DNA from: Pectinophora gossypiella | Lineage: Eukaryota; Arthropoda; Insecta; Lepidoptera; Gelechiidae | Length of the DNA: 64,000 nucleotides | Reading direction: 5' to 3' | NCBI RefSeq assembly: GCF_024362695.1 | Contig: NW_026063260.1 | Span: 186,001-250,000, forward strand | Shown here: positions 39,899-53,828 of the stretch, piece after piece | Position numbering within the stretch: the stretch's first letter is position 1 | How the letters are laid out: the number at the start of each line of letters is the position of its first letter | Made by a program: the position numbers and the translations under genes | The notes under the pieces: model-generated | What the model saw: the letters and a program-made list of their open reading frames with translations, nothing else | What the model was told of the DNA's origin: nothing | Databases searched by the model: none

Positions 39899-42800
39899 AA
39901 ATGATGTATTGGGGTGTGATCGGAACGTCATCTTGGAAAACTGCTCCGCATCAGGGAGACACCCTACGGCCTGGCAAAACTATAAAACCTGGAGCAATAA
40001 ATTTTTCACGAAACCTATTTAAATCTTGGTCAAATTTTATCGCCGGTGAAAAAAAAAACAAAATGGCCGAAAAACAAAATGGCCGCCATATAAATTTTTG
40101 TTTTTCCAGAAAATGTCTCGGGTGTAAAAATGATGTTATAGGGGTGTGATCGGAACGTCATCTTGGAAAACTGCTCCGCATCAGGGAGACACCCTACGGC
40201 CTGGCAAAACTATAGCACCTAGAACTTTTTTGATTTCACGAAAACAAGATGGCCGCCATACAAAGCTTCGAACTAATACAGGACACGCGAGCAGCTTGCT
40301 GCGAGCGAACCACGCGACATCTAGTTATTATTATTATTATTATAATTATTATTATAATATATATAGCTACAAACCCATTGACTCACTGACTCACTGACTC
40401 ACTGACAGGGTTGTTCTCCCAGAAGGAGCGTCGGGGGGTCAAAATGATGTATGGGGGGTGTGATCGGGACCTCCCGGTGAGCATGGAAAAACTTCCAGAT
40501 CATGGAAAACTGCTCCGCATCAGGGAGACACTCTACGGCCTGGCGCAACTATCGCACCTAGAACGATTCTTTTTCCACAAAACCTATTTAAATCTTAGTC
40601 GAATCCAATCGCCGGTGAAAAAAAATCAAAATGGCGGAAAAACAAGATGGCCGCCATACAAAATTTCGTTTTTCCAGAAAATGTCTCGGAGGTAAAAATG
40701 ATGTATGGGAGGTGTGATCGAAACGTCAAGCTGAGTATGGAAAAACTATTCGATCTTGAAAAACTGCTCCGCATCAGGGAGACACCCTACGGCCTGGCAA
40801 AACTATCACACCTGTATCAATATTTTTTTTTAAAAAAACCTTATTTAAACCTTGGTCAAATTTTATCGCCAGTGAAAAAAAATCAAAATGGCGGAAGAAC
40901 AAGATGGCCGCCATACAAAATTTCGTTTTTCCAGAAAATGTCTCGGGGGTAAAAACTGTGTATGGGGTTGTAATCGGAACGTCCTGTTGAGTATTGAAAT
41001 ACTTTTCGATCTTCAGAAACTGCTCCGCATCAGGGAGACACCCTACGGCCTGGCAAAACTATAAAACCTGGAGCAATTTTTCTTTTGCGAAACATATTTA
41101 AATCTTGGTCAAATTCAATCCCCGCTGAAAAAAAAACAAAATGGCGGAAAAACAAGATGGCCGCCATACAAAATTTTCGTTTTTCCCGAAAATGCCTCGG
41201 GGGTAAAAATGATATATTAGGAATTATAATATATATAGCTACAAACCCATTGACTCACTGACTCACTGACTCACTGACTCACTGACAGGGTTGTTCTCCC
41301 AGAAGGAGCGTCGGGGGGTCAAAATGATGTATGGGGGGTGTGATCGGGACCTCCCGGTGAGTATGGAAAAACTTCCAGATCATGGAAAACTGCTCCGCAT
41401 CAGGGAGACACTCTACGGCCTGGCGCAACTATCGCACCTAGAACGATTCTTTTTCCACAAAACCTATTTAAATCTTAGTCGAATCCAATCGCCGGTGAAA
41501 AAAAATCAAAATGGCGGAAAAACAAGATGGCCGCCATACAAAATTTCGTTTTTCCAGAAAATGTCTCGGAGGTAAAAATGATGTATGGGAGGTGTGATCG
41601 AAACGTCAAGCTGAGTATGGAAAAACTATTCGATCTTGAAAAACTGCTCCGCATCAGGGAGACACCCTACGGCCTGGCAAAACTATCACACCTGTATCAA
41701 TATTTTTTTTTTAAAAAAACCTTATTTAAACCTTGGTCAAATTTTATCGCCAGTGAAAAAAAATCAAAATGGCGGAAAAACAAGATGGCCGCCATACAAA
41801 ATTTCGTTTTTCCAGAAAATGTCTCGGGGGTAAAAACTGTGTATGGGGTTGTAATCGGAACGTCCTGTTGAGTATTGAAATACTTTTCGATCTTCAGAAA
41901 CTGCTCCGCATCAGGGAGACACCCTACGGCCTGGCAAAACTATAAAACCTGGAGCAATTTTTCTTTTGCGAAACATATTTAAATCTTGGTCAAATTCAAT
42001 CCCCGCTGAAAAAAAAACAAAATGGCGGAAAAACAAGATGGCCGCCATACAAAATTTTCGTTTTTCCCGAAAATGCCTCGGGGGTAAAAATGATATATTA
42101 GGAATGTGATCGAAACATCATGTTGAGTATGGAAATACTTTTCGATCTTCGAAAGCTGCTCCGCATCAGGGAGACACCCTACAGCCTGGCGAAACTATCC
42201 CACCTGGAACTTTTTTGTTTTCACGAAGCCTATTAAAGTCTTGGTCAAATTTTATCGCCAGTGAAAAAAAAAACAAAATGGCCGAAAAACAAGATGGCCG
42301 CCATACAAATTTTTGTTTTTCCAGAAAATGTCTCAGAGGTAAAAATGATGTATTGGGGTGTGATCGGAACGTCATCTTGGAAAACTGCTCCGCATCAGGG
42401 AGACACCCTACGGCCTGGCAAAACTATCGCACCTGGAACGATTATTTTTTTCACAGAACCTATTTAAATCTTGGTCAAATTTTATCGCTGGTGAAAAAAA
42501 ATCAAAATGGCGGAAAATCAAGATGGCTGCCATACAAATTTGTAGTTTTTCCTGAAAATGCCTCGGGGGTAAAAATGATGTTTAGGAATGTTATCGGAAC
42601 GTCATGTGAGGTATGAAAATACGTCTGGATTTTCGATAGCTGCTCCGCATCAGGGAGACACCCTACGGCCTGGCGAAACTATCGCACCTGGAACTGTTTG
42701 GTTTTCATAAAACCTATTTAAATCTTGGTCAAATTTTATCGCCGGTGAAAAAAAATAAAATGGCGGAAAATCAAGATGGCCGCCATACAAAATTTTCGTT

Positions 42801-45800
42801 TTTCCCGAAAATGCCTCGGGGGTAAAAATGATGTATGAGGAATGTGATCGAAACATCATGTTGAGTATGGAAATACTTTTCGATCTTCGAAAGCTGCTCC
42901 GCATCAGGGAGACACCCTACGGCCTGGCGAAACTATAGCACCTGTTTTTTTTTTGTTTTCACGAAGCCTATTAAAGTCTTGGTCAAATTTTATCGCCAGT
43001 GAAAAAAAAAACAAAATGGCCGAAAAAACAAGATGGCCGCCATACAAATTTTTGTTTTTCCAGAAAATGTCTCAGAGGTAAAAATGATGTATTGGGGTGT
43101 GATCGGAACGTCATCTTGGAAAACTGCTCCGCATCAGGGAGACACCCTACGGCCTGGCAAATCTATAGCACCTAGAACTTTTTTGATTTCACGAGACCTA
43201 TTTTAGTCTTGGTCAAATTCTATCGCTGTAAAAAAATGGCGGGAAAACAAGACACGCGAGCAGCTTGCTGCGAGCGAACCACGCGACATCTAGTTATTAT
43301 ATTATATAAAGCTACAAACCCATGTACCTATCTACCTATTGACTGACTGACTGACATAGTTGTTCTCCCAGAAGGAGTGTCGGGGGGTGAAAATGATGTA
43401 TGGGGGGTGTGATCGGGACCTCCCGGTGAGTATGGGAAAACTTCCAGATCTTGTAAAACTGCTCCGCATCAGGGAGACACCCTACAGTCTGGCGAAACTA
43501 TCGCACCTGGAACGATTCTTTTTTCACTAGACCTATTTAATTCTTGGTCAAATTCAATCACCGGTGAAAAAAAATCAAAATGGCGGAAAAACAAGATGGC
43601 CGCCGTACAAAATTTTGTTTTTCCAGAAAATGTCTCGTTGGTAAAAACTGTGTATGGGGTTGTAATCGGAACATCCTGTTGACTATGGAAATTTTTCTCG
43701 ATCTTGAAAAACTGCTCCGCATCAGGGAGACACCCTACGGCCTGGCCAAACTATCGCACCTAGAACATTATTTTTTCCACCAAGCCTATTAAAATCTTGG
43801 TCGAATTCAATCGCAGGCAGAAAAAAAACAAAATGGCGGAAAAACAAGATAGCCGCCATACAAATTTTTAGTTTTTCCTGAAAATGCCTCTAGGATTAAA
43901 ATTATGTATGAGGGTTTTGATCGAAACGTCTTGTAGAGTATGTAAATACTTCTCGATCTTTGAAAGCTCCTCCGCATCAGGGCGGCACCCTACGGCCTGG
44001 CGAAACTATCGCATCTGGACCTTTTTTGTTTTCACAAAACCTATTTAAATCTTGGTCAAATTTTATAGCCTGTGAAAAAAAAACAAAATGGCGGAGAAAC
44101 AAGATGGCCGCCATACAAAATTTTGTTTTTCTAGAAAATTCCTCAAGGTCCAAAAATATGTAAAGGGGTGTGATCGGAACGTCATCTTGGAAAACTGCTC
44201 CGCATTAGGGAGACACCTTACGGCCTGGCAAAATTATAGCACCTAGAACTTTTTTGATTTCACGAGACCTATTTAAACAAGATGGCCGCCATACAAAGCT
44301 TCGGACTAATACAGGACACGCGAGCAGCTTGCTGCGAGCGAACCACGCGACATCTAGTTATTATATTATTATTATTATTATTATATTATATAAAGCTACA
44401 AACCCACTGACTGACTGACTGACTGACTGACTGACTCACTGACTCACTGACAGGGTTGTTCTCCCAGAAGGAGCGCCGGGGGGTAAAAATGATGTATGGG
44501 GGGTGTGATCAAGATCTTCCGATGAGTATGGGAAAACTTCCAGATCTTGGAAAACTGCTCCGCATCAGGGAGAGACCCTACGGCCTGGCGCAACTATCGC
44601 ACCTGGAACAATGATTTTTTCGCAAAACGTATTTAAATCTTGGTCAAATCCAATCGCCGGTGAAAAAAAACCAAAATGGCGGAAAAACAAGATGGCCGCC
44701 ATACAAAATTTTGTTTTTCAGAAAAATGTCTTGGGGGTAAAAACTGTGTATGGGGTTGTAATCGGAACGTCTTGTTGAGTATAAAAATACTTCTCAATCT
44801 TGAAAAACTGCTCCGCATCAGGGAGACACCCTACGGCCTGGCTAACCTATCGCACCTGGAACAATGATTTTTTCGCAAAACGTATTTAAATCTTGGTCAA
44901 ATCCAATCGCCGGTGAAAAAAAACCAAAATGGCGGAAAAACAAGATGGCCGCCATACAAAATTTTGTTTTTCAGAAAAATGTCTTAGAGGTAAAAACAAT
45001 TTTTGGGGGTGTAATCGGAATGTCATGTTGAGTATGGAAGTACTTCTCGATCTTTGAAATCTGCTCCGCATCAGGGAGACACCCTACGGCCTGCCAAAAC
45101 TATAGCACCTAGAACTTTTTTGATTTCACGAGACCTATTTAAGTCTTGGTCAAATACTATCGCGGTAAAAAAATGGCGGGAAAACAAGACACGCGAGCAG
45201 CTTGCTGCGAGCGAACCACGCGACATCTAGTTATATTATATATAGCTACAAACCCATGTACTGACTGACTGACTCACTGACAGGGTTGTTCTCCCAGAAG
45301 GAGTGTCGGGGGGTAAAAATGGTGTATGGGGGATGTGATCAAAATTTTCCGGTGAGTATGGGAAAACTTCCAGATCTTGGAAAACTGCTCCGCATCAGGG
45401 AGACACCCTACGGCCTGGCGAAACTATCGCACCTGGAACGATTCTTTTTTCACAAAACCTACTTAAATCTTGGTCAAATTTTATTGTCGGTGAAAAAAAA
45501 TCAAAATGGCGGAAAAACAAGATGGCCGCCATACAAAATTTCGTTTTTCCAGAAAATGTCTCGTTGGTAAAAACTGCGTATGGGGTTGTAATCGAAATGT
45601 CATGTTGAGTATGGAAGTACTTCTCGATCTTTGAAATCTGCTCCGCATCAGGGAGACTCCCTACGGCCTGGCAAAACTATCGCACCTGGAACGATTATTT
45701 TTTCACTAAACCTATTTAAATCTTGGTCAAATTCAATTGGCAGTGAAAAAAAATCAAAATGGCGGAATAACAAGATGGCCGCCATACAAAATTTTCGTTT

Positions 45801-48800
45801 TTCTCGAAAATGCCTCGGGGTGAATGTGATGTAAGAGGGATGAGATCAAAATGTCATATTGAGTATGGAAATACTTCCCGACCTTCAAAAACTGCTCCTC
45901 ATCAGGGCGGCACCCTACGGCCTGGGAAAACTATCGCACCTGGAACGATTCTTTTTTCACCAAACCTAATAAAATCTTGGTCAATATTATCGCCGGTAAA
46001 AAAAAATCAAAATGGCCGAAAAACAAGATGGCCGCCATACAAATTTTTGTTTTTACAGAAAATGTCTCGGGTGTAAAAACGATGTATAGGGGTGTTATGG
46101 GAACGTCTTGTTGAGTATGGAAATACTGCTAGATCTTCGAAAACTGCTCCGCATCAGGGGTCACCCTACGGCCTGGCAAAACCATAGCACCTAGAACTTT
46201 TTTGATTTCACGAGACCAATTCAAGTTTTGGTCAAATTCTATCGCGGTAAAAAAATGGCGGGAAAACAAGACACGCGAGCAGCTTGCTGCGAGCGAACCA
46301 CGCGACATCTAGTTATTATACTATATATAGCTACAATTATTATAATATATATAGCTACAAACCCACTGACTGACTGACTGACTCACTCACTGACATAATT
46401 GTTCTCCCAGAAGGAGGGTCGGGGGGTCAAAATGATGTATGGGGGGTGTGATCGGGACCTCCCGGTGAGTATGGGAAAAATCCCAAATCTTGGAAAACTG
46501 CTCCGCATCAGGGAGACACCCTACGGCCTGGCGCAACTATTATAGCTGGATCAAATTTTTTTTCACGAAACCTATTTAATTCCTGGTCAAATTCAATCAC
46601 CGGTGAAAAAAAATCAAAATGGCGGAAAAACAAGATGGCCGCCATACAAAAAAATATTTTTCCAGGAAATGTCTCTGAGGTAAAAATTATGTATGGGAAT
46701 GTAATCGGAGTGTCTTGTCGAGTACGGAAAATGTTCTTAATCTTCGAAAACTGCTCCGCATCAGGGAGACACCCTACGGCCTGGCAAAACTATAAAACCT
46801 GGAGCAATTTTTCTTTCGCGAAACATATTTAAATCTTGGTCAAATCCAATCCCTGGTGAAAAAAAACCAAAATGGCGGAAAAACAAGATGGCCGCCATAC
46901 AAAATTTTCGTTTTTCCTGAAAATGCCTCGAGGGTGAAAATGATGTATAGGAATATGATCGGACCGTCATGTCGAGTATGAAAATATGTCTGGGTTTCCG
47001 ATAGCTGCTCCGCATCAGGGAGACACCCTACGGCCTGGCAAAACTATCGCACCTGGAACTTTTTGGTTTTCATGAAACCTATTTAAATCTTGGTCAAATT
47101 TTATCGCCGAAGAAAAAAAAATAAAATGGCGGAAAAACAAGATGGCCGCCATACAAATTTTTAGTTTTTCCTGAAAATGCCTTGGGGGTTAAAATGATGT
47201 ATAAAGGTTTTTATCGGAACGTCATGTCGAGTATAGAAATACTTCTCGGTTTTCGATTACTGCTCCGCATCAGGGAGACACCCTACGGTCTGGGAAAACT
47301 ATCGCACCTGGAACGATTCTTTTTTCACGAGGCCTATTTAAATCTTGGTCAAATTTTATCACCGGAGAAAAAAAAACAAAATGGCCGAAAAACAAGATGG
47401 CCGCCATACAAAAAAATGTTTTTCTAGAAAATGTCTCGGGGAAAATAACTGTGTATAGGGTTGTAATCGGAACGTCTTGTGGAGTATGGAAATACTTCTC
47501 GATCTTTAAAAGCTGCTCCGCATCAGGGCGGCACCCTACGGCCTGGCGAAACTATCGCATCTGGACCTTTTTTGTTTTTACAAAAACTATTTAAATCTTC
47601 GTCAAATTTTACTGCCGGTGAAAAAAAAACAAAATGGCGGAAAAACAAGATGGCCGCCATACATAATATTGTTTTTCTAGAAAATTCCTCAAGGTCAAAA
47701 AATATATATAGGGGTGTGATCGGAACGTCATCTTGGAAAACTGCTCCGCATCAGGGAGACACCCTACGGCCTGGCAAAACTATAGCACCTAGAACTTTTT
47801 TTATTTCACGAGACCTATTTTAGTCTTGGTCAAATTCTATCGCCGGTCAAAAAAAACAAAATGGCCGAAATACAAAATGGCCGCCATATAAATTTTTGTT
47901 TTTCATGAAAATGTCTCGGGTGTAAAATTGATGTACAGGGGTGTGATCGGAACGTCATCTTTGAAAACTGCTCCGCGTCAGGGAGTCACCCTACGGCCTG
48001 GCAAAACTATAGCACCTAGAACTTTTTGGATTTCACGAGACATATTCGAGTCTTGGTCAAATTCAATCGCCGGCAAAAAACAAGATGGCCGCCATACAAA
48101 GCTTCGAACTAATACAGGACACGCGAGCAGCTTGCTGCGAGCGAACCACGCGACATCTAGTTATACTATATATAGCTACAAACCCATGTACTCACTGACA
48201 TAATTGTTCTCCCAGAAGGAGCGTCGGGGGGTAAAAATAATGTATGAGAAAAGTGATCGGGACCTCCCGGTGAGTATGGGAAAACTTCCAGATCTTGGAA
48301 AACTGCTCCGCATCAGGGAGACACCCTACGGCCTGGCAAAACTATCGCACCTAGAAAGATTCTTTTTTCACAAAACCTTCTTAAATCTTGGTCAAATCCA
48401 ATCGCCGTTGAAAAAAAATCAAAATGGCGGAAAAACAAGATGGCCGCCATACAAAATTTTGTTTTTTCAGAAAATGCATCGGGAGTAAAAACTGTGTATG
48501 GGGATGTAATCGGAACGTCTTGTGGAGTATGAAAACACTTCACTATCTTCAAAATATGCTCCGCATCAGGGAGACACCCTACGGCCTGGCAAAACTATAA
48601 AACCTGGAGCAATTTTTCTTTCGCGAAACAGATTTAAATCTTGGTCAAATCTAATCCCTGGTGAAAAAAAACCAAAATGGCGGAAAAACAAGATGGCCGC
48701 CATACAAAATTTTCGTTTTTCCTGAAAATGCCTCGAGGGTAAAAATGATGTATAGGGATGTGATCGGATCGTCATGTTGAGTATTTCAATACTGCTCGAT

Positions 48801-51800
48801 CTTGAAAAACTGCTCCGCATCAGGGAGACACCCTACGGCCTGGCAAAAGTATCGCACCTGGAACTTTTTTGTTTTCACGAAATCTTTTTAAATCTTTGTC
48901 AAATTTTATCGCCGGTGAAAAAAATACAAAATGGCCGAAAAACAAGATGGCCGCCATACAAAATTTCCTTTTTCCAGAAAAAGCCTCGGAAGTAAAAATG
49001 AAGTATAAGGGATTTGATCGGATAGTCATGTTGAGTATGGAAGTACTTCTCGATCTTTGAAATCTGCTCCGCATCAGGGAGACACCCTACGGCCTGGCGA
49101 AACTATCGCACCTGGAACTTTTTTGTTTCCACGAAAACTATTTAAATCTTGGTCAAATTTTATCGCCTGTGAAAAAAAAAACAAAATGGCCGAAAAACAA
49201 GATGGCCGCCATATAAATTTTTCGTTTTTCCAGAAAATGTCTCGGGTGTAAAAATGATGATTAGGGGTGTGATCGGAACGTCATCTTGGAAAACTGCTCC
49301 GCATCAGGGAGACACCCCACGGCCTAACAAAACTATAGCACCTAGAACTTTTTTGATTTCACGAGACCTATTCAAGTCTTGGTCAAATTCTATCGCGGTA
49401 AAAAAATGGCGGGAAAACAAGACACGCGAGCAGCTTGCTGCGAGCGAACCACGCGACATCTAGTTATATTATATATAGCTACAAACCCATGTACCTATTG
49501 ACTGACTGACATAGTTGTTCTCCCAGAAGGAGCGTCGGGGGGTAAAAATAATGTATGAGAAAAGTGATCGGGACCTCCCGGTGAGTATGGGAAAACTTCC
49601 AGATCTTGGAAAACTGCTCCGCATCAGGGAGACACTCTACGGCCTGGCAAAACTATAGCACCTAGAACTTTTTTGATTTCACGAGACCTATTTAAGTCTT
49701 GGTTAAATTTTATCGCCGGTGAAAAAAAAAGAAAATGGCCGAAAAACAAGATGGCCGCCATACAAAATTTTATTTTTCCAGAAAATGTCTCGGGGGTAAA
49801 AACTGTGAATGGGGGTGTAATCGGAACGTATTGTTGAGTATGGAAATACTTCTCGATCTTGAAAACCTGCTCCGCATCAGGGAGACACCCTACGGCCTGG
49901 TGAAACTATCGCACGTGGAACTTTTTAGTTTTCACGATACCTATTTAAATCTTGGTCAAATTTAGTTGCCGGTAAAAAAAATCAAAATGGCGGAAAATCA
50001 AAATGGCCGCCATACAATTTTTTCGTTTTTCCTGAAAATGCCTCGAGGGTAAAAATGATGTATAGGGATGTGATCGGATCGTCATGTTGAGTATTTCAAT
50101 ACTGTTTGATCTTGAAAAACTGCTCCGCATCAGGGTGACACCCTACGGCCTGGCAAATCTATAAAACCTAGAGCAATATTTTTTTCACGAAACCTATTTA
50201 ATTCTTGGTCAAATTTTAACCCGGTGAAAAAAAAAACAAAATGGCGGAAAAACAAGATGGCCGCCATACAAAATTTTGTTTTTCCAGAAAATATCTCGCG
50301 GGTAAAAACTGTGTATAGGGTTGTAATCTGGACCTCCCGTCAAGTATGGAAAACTTTCCTGATTTTGGAAAACTGCTCCGCATCAGAGATACATCCTACG
50401 GCCTGGCGAAACTATCGCACCTGGAACAATTCTTTTTTCGCACAACATATTTAAACCTTAGTCAAATTTTATCCCCGGTGAACAAAAATCAAAATGGCGG
50501 AAAATCAAGATGGCTGCCATACAAATTTTTCGTTTTTCCTGAAAATGCCTCGGGGGTAAAAATGATGTATAGGAATGTGATCGGAACGTCATGTCAGGTA
50601 TGAAAATACGTCTGGGTTTTCGATAGCTGCTCCGCATAAGGGAGACACCCTACGGCCTGGCGAGACTATCGCACCTGGAACGATTCTTTTTCCACAAAAC
50701 CTATTTAAATCTTGGTCAAATTTTATCACCGGTGACAAAAAAAAAACAAAATGGCGGAAAAACAAGATGGCCGCCATACAAAATTTTGTTTTTCCAGAAA
50801 ATGTCTCAGAAGTAAAATTGATGTATAGGGGTGTGATCGGAACGTCATCTTGGAAAACTGCTCCGCATCAGGGAGACACCTTACGGCCTGGCAAAACTAT
50901 AGCACCTAGAACTTTTTAGATTTCACGAGACCTATTTTAGTCTTGGTCAAATTCTATCGCGGTAAAAAAATGGCGGGAAAACAAAACACGCGAGCAGCTT
51001 GCTGCGAGCGAACCACGCGACATCTAGTTATTATACTATATATAGCTACAAACCCATGTACCTATTGACTGACTCACTGACAGGGTTGTTCTCCCAGAAG
51101 GAGCCTCGGGGGGTGAAAATGATGTATGGGGAGTGTGATTGGGACCTCCCGGTGAGTATGGGAAAACTTCCAGATCTTGGAAAACTGCTCCGCATCAGGG
51201 AGAGACCCTACCGTCTGGCAAAACTATCGCACCTGGAAAGATTCTGTTTTCATGAAACCTATTTAAATCTTGGTCAAATTCTATTGTCGGTGAAAAAAAA
51301 ACAAAATGGCGGAAAAACAAGATGGCCGCCATACAAAAATTTGTTTTCCCAGAAAATGTCTCGTTGGTAAAAACTGTGTATGGGGTTGTAATCGGAACAT
51401 CCCGTTGACTATGGAATTTTTTCTTGATCTTGAAAAACTGCTCCGCATCAGGGAGACACCCTACGGCCTGGCAAAACTATAAAACCTGGAGCAATTTTTC
51501 TTTCGCGAAACATATTCAAAACTTAGTCAAATCCAATCCCCGGTGAAAAAAAACCAAAATGGCGGAAAAACAAGATGGCCGCCATACAAAATTTTCGTTT
51601 TTCCTGAAAATGCCTCGAGGGTAAAAATGATGTATAGGGATGTGATCGGATCGTCATGTTGAGTATTTCAATATTGCTCGATCTTGAAAAACTGCTCCGC
51701 ATCAGGGAGACACCCTATGGCCTGGCAAAACTATAAAACCTAGAGCAATTTTTCTTTCGCGAAACATATTAAAATCTTGGTCAAATCCAATCCCCGGTGA

Positions 51801-53732
51801 AAAAAAAACCAAAATGGCGGAAAAACAAGATGGCCGCCATACTAAATTTTCGTTTTTCCCGAAAATGCCTCGAGGGTAAAAATGATGTATAGGGATGTGA
51901 TCGGATCGTCATGTTGAGTATTTCAGTACTGCTCGATCTTCGAAAGCTACTCCGCATCAGGGAGACACCCTACGGCCTGGCAAAACTATCGCACCTGGAA
52001 CGATTATTTTTTCACAAAACTCATTAAAATCTTGGTCAAATTCTATCGTGATTGAAAAAAAATCAAAATGGCGGAAAATCAAGATGGCCGCCATACAAAT
52101 TTTTCGTTTTTCCTGAAAATGCCTCGGGGGTAAACATGATGTATAGGGATGTGATCGGATTGTCATGTTGAGTATTTCAATACTGCTTGATCTTGAAAAA
52201 CTGCTCCGCATCAGACAGACACCCTACGGCCTGGCAAAACTATAGCACCTAGAACTTTTTTGATTTCGCGAGACCTATTTAAGTCTTGGTCAAATTCTAT
52301 CGCGGTAAAAAAATGGCGGAAAAACAAGATGGCCGCCATACAATGCTACGAACTAATACAGGACACGCGAGCAGCTTGCTGCGAGCGAACCACGCGAAAT
52401 CTAGTTATATAATATATAGCTACAAACCCATTGGACTGACTGACTGACTCACTGACTGACTGACATAGTTGTTCTCCCAGAAGGAGTGTCGGGGGGTGAA
52501 AATGATGTATGGGGGGTGTGACCGGGACCTTCCGGTGAGTATGGGAAAACTTCCAGATCCTGGAAAATTGCTCCGCATCAGGGAGACACCCTACGGCCTG
52601 GCTAAACTATCGCACCTGGAACAATGTTTTTTTCGCAAAACCTACTTAAATCTTAGTCAAATCCAATCGCCAGCGAAAAAAAAACAAAATGGCGGAAAAA
52701 CAAGATGGCCGCCATACAAAATTTTGTTTTTCCAAAAAATGTCTCGTTGGTAAAAAATGTGTATGGGGTTGTAATCGGAACATCCCGTTGACTATAGAAA
52801 TTTTTCTCGATTTTGAAAAACTGCTCCGCATCAGGGAGACACCCTACGGCCTGGCAAAACTATAAAACCTGGAGCAATTTTTCTTTCGCAAAACATATTT
52901 AAATCTTGGTCAAATCCAATCCCCGGTGAAAAAAAAAAACAAAATGGCGGAAAAACAAGATGGCCGCCATACAAAATTTTCGTTTTTCCTGAAAATGCCT
53001 CGAGGGTAAAAATGATGTATAGTAGGGATGTGATCGGATTGTCATGTTGAGTATTTCAATACTGCTTGATTTTGAAAAACTGCTCCGCATCAGGGAGACA
53101 CCCTACGGCCTGGCAAAACTATAAAACCTAGAGCAATATTTTTTTCACGAAACCTATTTAAATCTTGGTCAAATTCAAACCCCGGTGAAAAAAAACCAAA
53201 ATAGCGGAAAAACAAGATGGCCACCATACAAAATTTTCGTTTTTCCCGAAAATGCCTCGGGGGTAAAAATGATGTATGAGGAATGTGATCGAAACATCAT
53301 GTTGAGTATGGAAATACTTTTCGATCTTCGAAAGCTGCTCCGCATCAGGGAGACACCCTACAGCCTGGCGAAACTATCACACCTGGATCTTTTTTGTTTT
53401 CACGAAGCCTGTTAAAGTCTTGGTCAAATTTTATCGCCAGTGAAAAAAAAACAAAATGGCCGAAAAACAAGATGGCCGCCATATAAATTTTTGTTTTGCC
53501 AGAAAATGTCTCGGGTGTAAAAATGATGTAAAGCGGTGTGATCAGAACGTCATCTTGGAAAACTGCTCCGCATCAGGGAGACACCCTACGGCCTGGCAAA
53601 ACTATAGCACCTAGAACTTTTTTGATTTCACGAGACCTATTCAAGTCTTGTTCAAATTCTATCGCGGTAAAAAAATGGCGGAAAAACAAGACACGCGAGC
53701 AGCTTGCTGCGAGCGAACCACGCGACATCTAG
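39899..53732. repeat. Modular repeat array, segment 4
   Basis: Completes the unit begun at 13949 (CTAG at 40324). Further units: 40365-43293, 43310-44357, 44394-45230, 45244-46312, 46353-48160, 48174-49463, 49477-51027, 51044-52404 and 52418-53732. Each has a head with CTGA/CTCA repeats and GGGGGG tracts, one to seven ~250-bp modules, and the CATCTAG tail. AT-rich linkers of 12-50 bp separate units; at 46327-46353 the head start is duplicated. About 830 bp around 42310-43130 is nearly identical to 2690-3500. No gene is seen. Confidence 0.88.
40352..42112 (+). repeat. 880-bp tandem duplication within the array
   Basis: About 40352-41231 and 41232-42112 differ only at a few bases and an extra TCACTGAC in the second microsatellite. 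The first copy has no CTAG tail; the second head starts directly after GATATATTAGGAATTATAAT. Confidence 0.85.
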
Positions 53733-53828
53733 TATATATATATATATATATATATATATTTACTATTTGTTACTTACACCTTAATTTATTTCATGTTTCT
53801 ACTAATAAAATTGTTTTCTTTTGCAGAC
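53733..53828. repeat. AT dinucleotide run and junction to element E
   Basis: A (TA)n run to about 53759, then about 70 bp of AT-rich DNA up to the integrase stop of element E. The expected 3' LTR of E (TGTTATGAACC start) is not here, so E's 3' end is truncated or replaced. Confidence 0.7.

Noticed and set aside
40365..53732. CRISPR-like array
   Set aside because: Repeats are ~250 bp modules without unique spacers, in a eukaryotic transposon context.
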